From Wenzhouxiangellaceae bacterium (GTDB lineage Bacteria > Pseudomonadota > Gammaproteobacteria > Xanthomonadales > Wenzhouxiangellaceae), in assembly GCA_018334995.1 (NCBI GenBank), contig JAGXKW010000017.1, positions 1 to 52,292 on the forward strand: a stretch of 52,292 bases of DNA, in the 5' to 3' direction. Position numbers and translations under genes: made by a program. Position 1 is the stretch's first letter; every line of letters begins with the position of its first letter. Positions 34,277-42,121 of this stretch are shown piece after piece. The notes under the pieces are model-generated. The model did no database searches. It saw only the letters and a program-made list of their open reading frames with translations, and had not been told where the DNA came from.

Positions 34277-35443
34277 ATGACAAGACCGAATACCGATTCC
34301 GGGCCCGACATTGGCGCCGATGATAAACCAGTTACCCCCAGCCTCCTGCTGGACGTCGACCGAATGACCCGCAACATCCAGTCGATGGAGGCGCAAATGT
34401 CTGGCCTGGGGGTCTCGATTCGACCGCACGTCAAGACCTGCAAAAGCATCGAGATCGCCCGCCGGATGATGGCCGACGAGTCGCCGGGCATTACCGTTTC
34501 GACTCTGGCCGAGGCGGAGTATTTCTTCAACCACGGCATCTGCGATCAACTCTACGCCGTCGGCATTGCGCCGGGCAAGCTGGCGCGCGTTGCCGAACTC
34601 TATCAGCGCGGTCTGGAGCTGAAGCTGGTACTGGACGACCTCGATGCCGCGTATCGGGTCGTAGAGGCCGCCGGGCGGCTGGAATGCCGCTTCCGGCTGC
34701 TGCTGGAAATCGACGCCGACGGGCAGCGCGGCGGTTTCGCGCCCGACGCGCATGCGCTGATCGAGTCGGCCGACCTGTTGGCGCAGGGCGGCTGCCGGGT
34801 GATGGGCGTGATGACGCACATGGGCGCTTCCTACGACTGTCGCGATACGGCATGTCTGCGGCGCGCGGCCGAACGCGAACGCCTGGCCGTGGTCAGCGCG
34901 GCACGCCATCTGGTGCGCGCCGGGCACGATTGTCCCATCGTCAGCGTCGGCTCCACGCCGACGGCCAGGTTTGCACGCCGGATGGACGGGGTCACCGAGG
35001 TACGCACCGGCACGCACGTGTTCATGGACCTGGTCATGGCCGGGCTCGGTGTCTGCCGCATCAGCGATATCGCGCTTTCGGTACTCACCGAAGTCATCGG
35101 CTATCGCGCCGGCGCCGGCGAGTGGATCGTCGATGCCGGCTGGATGGCGCTTTCGCGCGATCGCGGTACGGCCGCCCAGGCAGTCGACCAGGGCTACGGG
35201 CTGGTTTGCGACCAAGACGGAAAGGTCATCGACGACATCATCGTGCGCGCGACCAGCCAGGAACACGGCATCCTCGCCTTGCGCTCCGGCAAGCCGATTG
35301 ACGCCGATCGCTTCGACGTCGGCGAGCGCCTGCGAATCCTGCCCAACCACGCCTGCGCCACTGCCGGCAAGCACGACGGCTACTGGCTGATCGGCGACGG
35401 CCAGCAGCCACGGCGCTACTGGCCGCGCATCCATGGCTGGTAG
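34277..35443 (+). CDS. DSD1-type PLP-dependent enzyme (D-serine dehydratase / D-threonine aldolase-like)
   Basis: The 388-residue enzyme has an alanine-racemase-like N-terminal barrel with the PLP lysine Lys53 in RPHVKTCKS and ITVSTLAEAEYF shortly after. C-terminal beta-domain residues include NHACATAGKHDGYW, where a His-x-Cys pair (NHAC) is the usual divalent metal site of this family. Such enzymes cleave or dehydrate D-3-hydroxy amino acids; D-serine, D-threonine and D-3-hydroxyaspartate are possible substrates. It leads a short operon with the SirB2 and lipoprotein genes downstream. Confidence 0.88.
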   Translation: MTRPNTDSGPDIGADDKPVTPSLLLDVDRMTRNIQSMEAQMSGLGVSIRPHVKTCKSIEIARRMMADESPGITVSTLAEAEYFFNHGICDQLYAVGIAPGKLARVAELYQRGLELKLVLDDLDAAYRVVEAAGRLECRFRLLLEIDADGQRGGFAPDAHALIESADLLAQGGCRVMGVMTHMGASYDCRDTACLRRAAERERLAVVSAARHLVRAGHDCPIVSVGSTPTARFARRMDGVTEVRTGTHVFMDLVMAGLGVCRISDIALSVLTEVIGYRAGAGEWIVDAGWMALSRDRGTAAQAVDQGYGLVCDQDGKVIDDIIVRATSQEHGILALRSGKPIDADRFDVGERLRILPNHACATAGKHDGYWLIGDGQQPRRYWPRIHGW

Positions 35444-35518
35444 AACGCGCGGCCGGGGCGGTTCTGGTTCCATTAGAATCGAGCTGCCCACATCCGGGCG
35501 GCCCTGGTCGAACGCCAA

Positions 35519-35887
35519 ATGAGCACCTACGAACTTCTCAAGATGCTGCACATCGCGCTGGCCCTGATCAGCGGGCTGGGCTTTGCGCTGCGCGGCTTCA
35601 TTCGGCTGGTCCTGCAGCGAACGCTGGCTCACCCGCTGGTGCGCTTCGGCCCGCATCTCATCGACACCCTGCTGCTCGCCTCCGGGATCGGCCTGTGGCT
35701 GATCCTGGGCCTTTCTCCGTTCGCGGCCGGCTGGTTCGGAGTCAAGCTGTTTCTGGTCGTAGTCTATGTCCTGGTCGGAATCACTGCATTCCGCCTGCAT
35801 CACCAGGGCGCGGCGGTACTGGTGTACCTGGCCGCGCTGGGTATTTTCCTGTCGGTCGCGTGGCTGGCGCTGTTCAAGCCGATATGA
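35519..35887 (+). CDS. SirB2 family membrane protein
   Basis: The 122-residue protein has four predicted membrane helices and matches SirB2 (YELLKMLHIALALISGLGF, PHLIDTLLLASGIGLWLI, GWFGVKLFLVVVYVLVGI). SirB was first noticed as an upregulator of invasion genes, but the biochemical role is unknown. It lies 75 bp after the DSD1-type gene and 13 bp before the next lipoprotein gene, so the three are probably co-transcribed. Confidence 0.87.
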   Translation: MSTYELLKMLHIALALISGLGFALRGFIRLVLQRTLAHPLVRFGPHLIDTLLLASGIGLWLILGLSPFAAGWFGVKLFLVVVYVLVGITAFRLHHQGAAVLVYLAALGIFLSVAWLALFKPI

Positions 35888-35900
35888 CGAGGTTGCAACC

Positions 35901-36353
35901 GTGAACACACACCGCATGCCGATGCTTTTGCTGGCGCTGGTGCTTGCCGCCTGCAGCGGCGGGGCGCCGGAAGAAACAGGTGCTTCTTCGCCTCCGGCGG
36001 AAAGCACACCGCAACAACCGAAAGAGGCCGGAGCCATGAAGGAAATCGACCCCCGGCTGGAGTCTTTCGTTGCCGAGGCTGCAAGCGACCTTGCGCGCCG
36101 CCTGAAAATCGACGAGGACGAAATCGAGCTCGCCGAGGCGCGCTTCGTGACCTGGCCGAACAGCGCGCTGGGCTGCCCGGAACCGGACATTATGTATACC
36201 CAGGCGCTGGTGCCCGGGTACCGAATCCGGTTGATCGTAAACGGCCGCTCGCATCACTTCCACGGCGCACGCGACAGGCCGCCGTTTCATTGTCCGGCCG
36301 AACGCGTCAGCGCGCCGGCCGCCCGCAGCGGGGAATCGAAAGACCTTCGATGA
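35901..36353 (+). CDS. Lipoprotein with a conserved LGCPEPDxMYTQALVPGY motif, function unknown
   Basis: The 150-residue protein starts at GTG 35901, shortly after an ACGAGG box; ATG 35916 is another option. It has a lipoprotein signal with lipobox LVLAAC, then a Ser/Pro/Glu-rich linker. The C-terminal half carries TWPNSALGCPEPDIMYTQAL followed by VPGYRIRLIVNGRSHHFHG, a motif I have seen in many short bacterial exported proteins without assigned function. Two further cysteines may pair in the periplasm. It is the last gene of the run that begins with the DSD1-type gene. Confidence 0.75.
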   Translation: MNTHRMPMLLLALVLAACSGGAPEETGASSPPAESTPQQPKEAGAMKEIDPRLESFVAEAASDLARRLKIDEDEIELAEARFVTWPNSALGCPEPDIMYTQALVPGYRIRLIVNGRSHHFHGARDRPPFHCPAERVSAPAARSGESKDLR

Positions 36354-36386
36354 CCGCGGCGCGAGCCGCCTGGACGATAAGGTGGT

Positions 36387-37052
36387 TCAGTTCGGCGCGC
36401 GCCAGTTCAGCAGAGTTTCGATGGCGTGGCGCACGTAGTCTTCGAACTCTTCGCTGCCGCGTTCGGGCGCCATGCCCCGAATCTGCAGCTGGATATAGCC
36501 GACATAGCTGGTATAGGTCAGCCGCGCACGGTGACGGGCGGCGACTTCGTGCATGCCCAGTTCGCAGAAGGCTTTGGAAAGGTAATCGATCCGGCGCTGC
36601 GTGATCCGCTCGACCACCGGCTTGACGCGCGGGTGATCGCTGGCCGCGCACAAGGCGGCATGGATCTGGTGACTGCGGTTCTGGCGGCTGGTGCGCAGGA
36701 TGAATTCTGCGAGGCGCTCGGCGGCCGGCTGGTCGGCGTCGAGTGAGCGGGCCAGGTGTTCCAGGTCGCGGCGCTCCCAGCGCTTCAGCGCTTGTTCCAG
36801 CAACTCGTCGCGGCTGGCGAAATGCCAGTAGAAACTACCCTTGGTAATGCCCAGCCGGCGCGCCAGCGGTTCCACCGCGAGCGACGAGACGCCCTTTTCG
36901 GCAATCAGTTCGAGCGCCGCCTGCTCCCAGTCGGAAGCCGAGAGCGTGGCTTTTTCAGGAGCAGTCGTACTTGTGGCAATTGGGGGAACGGCGCTCATCT
37001 GCTGAATTGTAACAGTCGCCGACGCACTCGAGGAAAGATGGCCGGACGTCAT
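36387..37052 (-). CDS. TetR family transcriptional regulator, coupled to plsB
   Basis: The 221-residue regulator has its DNA-binding helices at about 40-90 (SDWEQAALELIAEKGVSSLAVEPLARRLGITKGSFYWHF). It is preceded by a 36-residue low-complexity N-terminus. The ATG at 37052 overlaps the plsB TGA by four bases (ATGA), which favours this start; ATG 36998 would remove 18 residues. The rest is an all-helical ligand-binding domain. Co-translation with plsB suggests that it may sense acyl-CoA or acyl-ACP and regulate membrane lipid genes, in the manner of FabR (inference only). Confidence 0.83.
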   Translation of the reverse strand: MTSGHLSSSASATVTIQQMSAVPPIATSTTAPEKATLSASDWEQAALELIAEKGVSSLAVEPLARRLGITKGSFYWHFASRDELLEQALKRWERRDLEHLARSLDADQPAAERLAEFILRTSRQNRSHQIHAALCAASDHPRVKPVVERITQRRIDYLSKAFCELGMHEVAARHRARLTYTSYVGYIQLQIRGMAPERGSEEFEDYVRHAIETLLNWRAPN

Positions 37053-39562
37053 TCATGGTCGGAATCGCGCACCCGCGGCGTGATCTGGATGATGGTGTGA
37101 CGAACCTCCTTGTCCAGCACCAGCTTGGCGTCGCGCGCGAATACCTCCAGGCGGCGGTCGAAGGTCAGGTTGCCTTCCTCGTTGCGATCCAGCACCTCGA
37201 TCTCCTGCAGCGACTCGATGAATTGCTTGAACAGGGTTCGATCGGAAAATTCCGGCGCATCGAACTCGTGCAGCATGGAAATGCGCTGCGCACTCTGGAT
37301 GCACAGCTTCTCCAGTCGCTGGCGGCTGAGCTTGCCCGATCCGTTCTTGGCCAGTACCGCGATGGTGATGTAGTAGCGCTCGAATGTCTGCAGCATGGCG
37401 TTGCCCAGCAGCCTGAGGTAATAAGTCTGATCGGAACCGCCGGGCGTGCGCTGCAGATACTCGTTGGTCATCCCCAGCAGCCCGAGCCGAACCAGCGCGT
37501 CGGTGCAGCGCTGGATGACCACCGGCACTTCCTCGGGCGCCCAGGGCAGGAACAACTCCTTTTTCAGGAACGGATAGATGGTTTCGGTCAGGCGCCGCAC
37601 CCGTGTCTTGCGCACGCGCTGGTTGTTGAGAAAACAGCAGGCGATCCAGGCCGGCATCGCCAGCAGGTGCGAAATGTTGTTGCGGAAGTAAGTCAGCAGC
37701 ACCGCATTCTTCTGGTCGACGTGGATGATGTCGCCCAGCGAATGCTGCTGGCGCTGGATGATGCCCAGTTCCAGGCCGTACTCGATGACCTGGCCGGGCG
37801 TGAGATCGGTGATCGTGATGCGTTCCGAATAGGCGGTCATCCGGATCAGGCGCTGATACAGGCCGATCATCGCTTCGAGATCTTCCTCGTCCAGCGCCTG
37901 CTTGCGCGTGGCCAGCAGCGCCGCGGCCAGCAGGTTGACCGGATTGCAGTGCGTGGCGCCGTTGATGTTGACGATGATGCGCTGGGCCAGGTCGTTGACC
38001 AGCGGCACCAGCCACTCGGGCTTGGACTGCGGCTCCGGCGGCTGTTCGGCCCAGTCCGGCGCGTATTCCTCCAGCAGCGGATTGAGCCGGACGGGCTCGC
38101 CGAAACTCACCTGCACCTGACCATAATTCTTGCGCACGATATTGATGACGTTGCGGAAATCCGACAGCGATTCGGACTTCTTGTGACTGCCGGAAAGCTC
38201 TGAAATGTATGAGCTGCCCTCGGCCAGGCGCTCGTAGCCGATATAAACCGGCTGAAACATCACCGGCCGCTTGCGATCGCGCAGGAATGCACGCACGGTA
38301 ATCGACAGCATGCCGGCCCTGGGCGGCAACGATCGTCCGGTGCGCGAACGGGTGCCTTCGACGAAGTACTCCAGCGCCACGCCCTTGTCGATGATGGTTC
38401 GTACATATTCGTTGAACACCGCCGAATACAGCGGCTGGGCGCGAAACGAGCGCCTGAGGTAAAACGCCCCGCCGAAGCGCAGCAACTTTCCGACGACCGG
38501 CATGTTCAGATTGATGCCGGCGGCGATATGCGGCGGCACGAAGCCGCGCCGATACAGGATGAACGACAGCAGCATGTAGTCGATGTGGCTGCGGTGGCAT
38601 GGCACGTAGACGATCTCGTGGCCCTGCTGCGCTTCGCGGAACTTGCTGAAGTGGAATACCTGGATGCCGCGGTAAATGCGATTCCAGAACCAGCTCAGCA
38701 GCAGTTCGCAGATGCGGATGAACGAATACGAATAGTCGGCGGCGATTTCACGCGCGTATTTTTTCGCCTGGGCTTCGGCCTGGTAGATCTCGATCTTGTC
38801 GCGCCGGGCCTTGGCCGCCACCGCATGGCGCACGGAGTCCGAATGCACCACGCGATCGACGAGGGTACGCCGGTGCGAACGGTCCGGCCCGATCGCCGCG
38901 GTGCGCACGCGCTTGAAATGTACCCTCAACAACCGGCTGACCCGGCGCAAGTCCTTCTCTGCACCCTGCTGTTCGGCAACCAGGTCGCGCAGCGAGACGG
39001 GATTGCCGAACTGGACGAAGGTTGCCCGCCCGTTGACCAGCGTGGTCAGGAAACGGCGAATGCGGCCACCCACATCCCAGTTCTCGGAAAACAGGATCTT
39101 GGCGATCGACTGCTCCTTGTCGGGCGCGCGCCCGATCAGCACCGTGACCGGCACGATTCGGACGTTTTCGACCCGGCCGTCGCGGACTGCCTCGAGCAGC
39201 TGCTCGACCATTGCCGAGTGGCGTCGACGCTGCGGCCGGCGCACGAAAAAACCACGGTAACGGCGACTCGCACCGTACGCCCGCGGAAGGTCGAGCTCAC
39301 CTTCCCGGAATGCATCGGCCGGCCGGCGCCAGCCGTGCTCGCGACAGATCTGCTCCAGGATCAGCAGAGACGTGAATGCATAGGTATCGAGCACGAAGAA
39401 TACCGGCGCCCCGCTGCCGATCCGGAGTTCGTCGAGATCCTCCGGCAGCACCGTGGCGCGCACCCACCAGTGCAGCACCGCGCGCCACAGCGAAATCCAC
39501 CTGAGCTTCAGCGAATGCAGCAGGCTGCCCGGGAATCGGCGGTGCGAAGGCGGTGACGACAT
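37049..39562 (-). CDS. plsB: Glycerol-3-phosphate 1-O-acyltransferase
   Basis: PlsB makes lysophosphatidate from glycerol-3-phosphate and acyl-CoA or acyl-ACP at the inner membrane. The 837-residue length matches the family. The acyltransferase block holds HRSHIDY (His323-Asp328, HX4D), GGAFYLRRSFR, YFVEGTRSRTGR and PVMFQPVYIGYE, and the C-terminal region contains ITIADLTPGQ-like and TFRNNISHLL-like segments of PlsB. The ATG at 39562 is consistent with the N-terminus (WRAVLHWWVRATVLPED). A TetR gene overlaps its stop. It is a gammaproteobacterial-type phospholipid synthesis gene. Confidence 0.95.
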   Translation of the reverse strand: MSSPPSHRRFPGSLLHSLKLRWISLWRAVLHWWVRATVLPEDLDELRIGSGAPVFFVLDTYAFTSLLILEQICREHGWRRPADAFREGELDLPRAYGASRRYRGFFVRRPQRRRHSAMVEQLLEAVRDGRVENVRIVPVTVLIGRAPDKEQSIAKILFSENWDVGGRIRRFLTTLVNGRATFVQFGNPVSLRDLVAEQQGAEKDLRRVSRLLRVHFKRVRTAAIGPDRSHRRTLVDRVVHSDSVRHAVAAKARRDKIEIYQAEAQAKKYAREIAADYSYSFIRICELLLSWFWNRIYRGIQVFHFSKFREAQQGHEIVYVPCHRSHIDYMLLSFILYRRGFVPPHIAAGINLNMPVVGKLLRFGGAFYLRRSFRAQPLYSAVFNEYVRTIIDKGVALEYFVEGTRSRTGRSLPPRAGMLSITVRAFLRDRKRPVMFQPVYIGYERLAEGSSYISELSGSHKKSESLSDFRNVINIVRKNYGQVQVSFGEPVRLNPLLEEYAPDWAEQPPEPQSKPEWLVPLVNDLAQRIIVNINGATHCNPVNLLAAALLATRKQALDEEDLEAMIGLYQRLIRMTAYSERITITDLTPGQVIEYGLELGIIQRQQHSLGDIIHVDQKNAVLLTYFRNNISHLLAMPAWIACCFLNNQRVRKTRVRRLTETIYPFLKKELFLPWAPEEVPVVIQRCTDALVRLGLLGMTNEYLQRTPGGSDQTYYLRLLGNAMLQTFERYYITIAVLAKNGSGKLSRQRLEKLCIQSAQRISMLHEFDAPEFSDRTLFKQFIESLQEIEVLDRNEEGNLTFDRRLEVFARDAKLVLDKEVRHTIIQITPRVRDSDHE

Positions 39563-39727
39563 ATCGAAGACTGCGGAGAGGCTGGTTGCCGAAGGGCGCC
39601 AAGTTTACCACCGGCGCATTTTTCAACGCGAGACCGGCATTTACCGTTCGATGCTGCACTGTTGAACAATGACATTCATCCGGGCATGGTTTTTGTTGAA
39701 TGCCGGATCAAATGATGAGATCGCTCA

Positions 39728-39761
39728 TAAAAAAGGCAGAGCCCCGGATAGAGGCCCTGCC
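39728..39761 (-). terminator. Rho-independent terminator downstream of pyrF
   Basis: Read on the minus strand, GGCAGGGCC and GGCTCTGCC form a 9-bp stem with one mismatch and a 9-nt loop, followed by TTTTTT. It lies about 175 bp past the pyrF stop codon and upstream of plsB, so it separates the two transcripts. Confidence 0.7.
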
Positions 39762-39789
39762 CGCAAACCGACCGAAGCCGGAGGTCATT

Positions 39790-39821
39790 CCCGGACGATC
39801 ATGGCGACGTCTCGGGTTTTT
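39790..39821 (+). terminator. Plus-strand terminator-like hairpin with U-tract
   Basis: CCCGGACG (39790-39797) pairs with CGTC-CGGG (39808-39816, one bulged T) around a 10-nt loop and is followed by TTTTTC. No plus-strand gene precedes it, so either it ends an unannotated transcript from the plsB/pyrF spacer or the fit is chance. Confidence 0.4.
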
Positions 39822-39936
39822 CTTGTTGCGTTTTACTACCGCGGCTCGATCACGGCGGGGATCAAACCTCACATAAATAATAACCTGAAATGAATAACTG
39901 ATGCAACACTTTTATTGATCCACTTTACTCCTTGAA

Positions 39937-40668
39937 TTAATTGATAAAAATGGACTCGATTTCTTTCCGGATCGCCGCCGCTGCGGCGGCGGGCCTTTCG
40001 GCGTCGCGGATCGGCCGACCGACGACGATATGGTCGGCGCCGGCGGCGAACGCCTGCTCGACGCTCATTGTGCGCTTCTGATCGTCGACGTTGGCCACGG
40101 GGCGAATGCCGGGGCAAACGACGACCAGCGCCGGATCCACCTCCGCGCGCAGCGCCGGCACCTCCAGGCCCGACGAGATCACCCCGTCGCAACCGAGCTT
40201 CAGCGCCCGCCGGGCGCGCGACAGCACCAGGTCGGAGACGTTGCAGGCAAACCCGAGGTCGTCCAGGTCGCCCTGGTCGAGACTGGTCAGCGCGGTGACC
40301 GCCAGTACCCTGCTTCGACCCTTGTTTGCGGCGGCTTCGGCCAGCATCGCATCCTGGCCATGGACGGTCAGAAAATCCACGTCCTGGCGCGCCAGCTGGG
40401 CCACCGCACGGCCGACCGTGGCCGGCACGTCGAACAGCTTGAGGTCGGCAAACACCTTCTTCCCGGCGGCCTTGAGTTCGTCGACCAGCTCGAAGTAGGC
40501 CCCGGACAGGAACAGCTCCAGGCCGAGCTTGTAGAAGGTCACGCTATCGCCCAGCGTCTCGATCAGTGCGCGGGCGCGCGCGGCGTCGGGCACATCCAGG
40601 GCGAAGATCAGCCGATCGGCCGGCGCGAGCGCGGCATTTTTCGTTTCAGGCGTTTGCGGCATTGACAT
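39937..40668 (-). CDS. pyrF: Orotidine-5'-phosphate decarboxylase
   Basis: PyrF converts OMP to UMP, the last step of pyrimidine synthesis. The 243-residue TIM-barrel protein shows LIFALDVPD, DLKLFDVPATV (the catalytic Lys-Asp pair region), DFLTVHGQDAM, VVVCPGIRP and ADHIVVGRPI. The ATG at 40668 is chosen because GAGGA lies just upstream; a second ATG is at 40662. The start overlaps the end of the preceding alpha/beta hydrolase gene by 23 bp, so both are probably on one transcript, ending at 39728-39761. Confidence 0.96.
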   Translation of the reverse strand: MSMPQTPETKNAALAPADRLIFALDVPDAARARALIETLGDSVTFYKLGLELFLSGAYFELVDELKAAGKKVFADLKLFDVPATVGRAVAQLARQDVDFLTVHGQDAMLAEAAANKGRSRVLAVTALTSLDQGDLDDLGFACNVSDLVLSRARRALKLGCDGVISSGLEVPALRAEVDPALVVVCPGIRPVANVDDQKRTMSVEQAFAAGADHIVVGRPIRDAERPAAAAAAIRKEIESIFIN

Positions 40669-41500
40669 GATCCTCGATATGGCCGGCGACCACGGCCGGC
40701 GCCTGCATGTGAACGTGATGCCCGCCCGCAACCTCGTGCAGCCCCAGGCCCGGCACTGCAGCGGCCCGACGCTCGATCAGGCCGCCGGGCACCACGCGCG
40801 AGCGCGGCGCGGCCAGGACACAGGTCACCGGGCATTCGATATGGCCGAGCAGGTCCAGCACCTGGGGCTCGGTATAGCGCTGCGTGGACGGCCAGGTCAG
40901 GCGCAGATCGTGGCGCCATTGCCAGCCGCCCTCGACCTGCGCCAGTCCACGTTCCGCCAACAGTTCGGCGGCCGCACGCGGCAAGTCCGAATTGCGCGTA
41001 CGCGCTTCGATCGCCGAATCGCGCTCGGCATGCACGCGCCGGGGCCGGTCGTGACTGGCATGCACGGCCTTGCGCCAGCCTTCGGCGGTACGATCCGGCG
41101 GGGCCGACAGCGGGCCCAGCCCCTCGATCACGCCCAGCGATTCGACCCGCTCCGGACAGGCCGCGGCCAGCACGCTGGCCACGGCCCCGCCCAGCGAGTG
41201 GCCAAGCAGGTGAAACCGCTGCCATCCGAGCGCGTCGGCGGCGGCCAGCACGTCGAACACGTAGTCGTCGAAGTGATACCGCGCCGCGTCGGCGCGCGGT
41301 GGAGAGTTGCCGTGGCCGGGAAAATCCAGGCAGGCCATCTCCAGGCCGTCCAGGTAAGGAAGCATCGGCGCGAAGCTCAGCGCATTGTCCAGCCAGCCGT
41401 GCAGGGCGATCACGCGCGGCCCATCCGCCGCGCCGGATCGAATCAGCGCCATCGGCATGCGGCGATCGAACTCGAGTGTTTGACGGCTCCGGTCCGGCAA
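40646..41500 (-). CDS. Alpha/beta hydrolase (SERHL/MhpC-like)
   Basis: The 284-residue hydrolase has oxyanion segment VIALHGWLDNALSFAP, CLDFPGHGNSPP, nucleophile elbow LLGHSLGGA and the late catalytic histidine in EVAGGHHVHMQAP. This layout matches the serine-hydrolase-like family of fast-diverging bacterial esterases; no substrate is evident. The start is TTG at 41500 with GAAGG upstream, since the EFDRRMPMAL strand belongs to the family N-terminus; ATG 41458 is the alternative. It overlaps pyrF downstream and is divergent from the small gene at 41588. Confidence 0.87.
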   Translation of the reverse strand: MPDRSRQTLEFDRRMPMALIRSGAADGPRVIALHGWLDNALSFAPMLPYLDGLEMACLDFPGHGNSPPRADAARYHFDDYVFDVLAAADALGWQRFHLLGHSLGGAVASVLAAACPERVESLGVIEGLGPLSAPPDRTAEGWRKAVHASHDRPRRVHAERDSAIEARTRNSDLPRAAAELLAERGLAQVEGGWQWRHDLRLTWPSTQRYTEPQVLDLLGHIECPVTCVLAAPRSRVVPGGLIERRAAAVPGLGLHEVAGGHHVHMQAPAVVAGHIEDHVNAANA

Positions 41501-41587
41501 GCGTGTACCTTCGGTCGAGTGGCGCTACTATACTCAAACGGGGGCGGTCGCTGGCGATCGGTAAAGCACTTAGCAGGAGCCCGGGCC

Positions 41588-42022
41588 ATGAATGACAAGG
41601 AAAACGAACCGGATCTGGAACGATTCAAGGATCGTGACACGACCCGCGACAAGTTCAGCATGGGTCCGACCGAGGACCAGATCCGACTGGCCGAAGAAAT
41701 GCTGGGCAGCTTCAATGCACAGACCTTCGAGGAAAAAAGGGATCTGAGCGAGGACTATCGCGCGGGATCGCTCCAACCCATGGACCGGTCCGCCGACCCG
41801 GCCAGGGTCCTGATCTCGGCCCACCCGGCGCCCGGCCAGGAACACCATATCGTGCTCAGCCAGGAAGAACTTCCGCCCACTCGCGCGGCCGAAATCACGA
41901 TCCGCCGGCTGGGCCAGCTGCACGTGCTGACCGGCTGCTTCGAGCCCGGACACGAAGGCCGACGCGCAGAAGACAGACAGAACGGGACATTGATGGTGTC
42001 GTACTTCTATCCGGTGGACTAG
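41588..42022 (+). CDS. Small cytoplasmic protein of unknown function
   Basis: I do not recognise this 144-residue protein. The first half is highly charged and probably flexible (NDKENEPDLERFKDRDTTRDKF). The second half looks folded and beta-rich (ARVLISAHPAPGQEHHIVLSQ, AAEITIRRLGQLHVLTGCF, NGTLMVSYFYPVD). No signal peptide or membrane helix is seen. ATG 41588 has AGGAG 8 bp upstream, which supports translation, and the coding statistics fit. The upstream spacer has a promoter-like TGGCGCTACTATAC stretch. The neighbour on the opposite strand is uvrD, convergent. Confidence 0.65.
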   Translation: MNDKENEPDLERFKDRDTTRDKFSMGPTEDQIRLAEEMLGSFNAQTFEEKRDLSEDYRAGSLQPMDRSADPARVLISAHPAPGQEHHIVLSQEELPPTRAAEITIRRLGQLHVLTGCFEPGHEGRRAEDRQNGTLMVSYFYPVD

Positions 42023-42034
42023 TGGGCCACTAGC
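42020..42034. repeat. 15-bp perfect palindrome CTAGTGG-G-CCACTAG
   Basis: The arms CTAGTGG and CCACTAG meet around one G at the end of the 41588 gene, including its TAG stop. A related GGCCCACTAG stretch occurs near 7145 at the proA/7151 junction. It may be a short dispersed site or part of an RNA 3' end. Confidence 0.35.
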
Positions 42035-42098
42035 AAGTCAACATCAGAGCGGCTCTCGCGAAGGCGAGGCGTGTCTTGATCTTTCCGGCATTGAAAGA

Positions 42099-42117
42099 AT
42101 CCGCGTTGAACGCGGAT
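42099..42117 (-). terminator. Hairpin after the uvrD stop codon
   Basis: On the minus strand ATCCGCGT and ACGCGGAT pair over a 3-nt loop, 5 bp after the uvrD stop, and TCTTTC follows as a weak U-rich tail. This is probably a terminator for uvrD, although the tail is poor. Confidence 0.5.
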
Positions 42118-42121
42118 CCAG

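Larger units (their letters stand above)
39563..39936. other. 374-bp gene-free spacer between plsB and pyrF, with several hairpins
   Basis: I see no supported gene here. The part near 39860-39960 is AT-rich. Hairpins include ATCCGG..CCGGAT arms around 39678-39708, a minus-strand terminator at 39728-39761 and a plus-strand terminator-like hairpin at 39790-39821. A 74-residue frame at 39669-39893 lacks a clear start signal or recognisable motifs. A small RNA or leader transcript is possible, but promoters are not obvious. Confidence 0.5.

Noticed and set aside
34226-36190. Minus-strand open frame of 654 codons opposite the DSD1-type gene
   Set aside because: No motif is visible and the plus strand has three supported genes.
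39669-39893. Small 74-codon frame in the plsB/pyrF spacer
   Set aside because: No ribosome-binding site or recognisable motif; the hairpins explain the region better.
40667-41587. Plus-strand extension of the 41588 gene back to 40667
   Set aside because: The upstream part is the antisense of the alpha/beta hydrolase; the ribosome-binding site and length favour ATG 41588.
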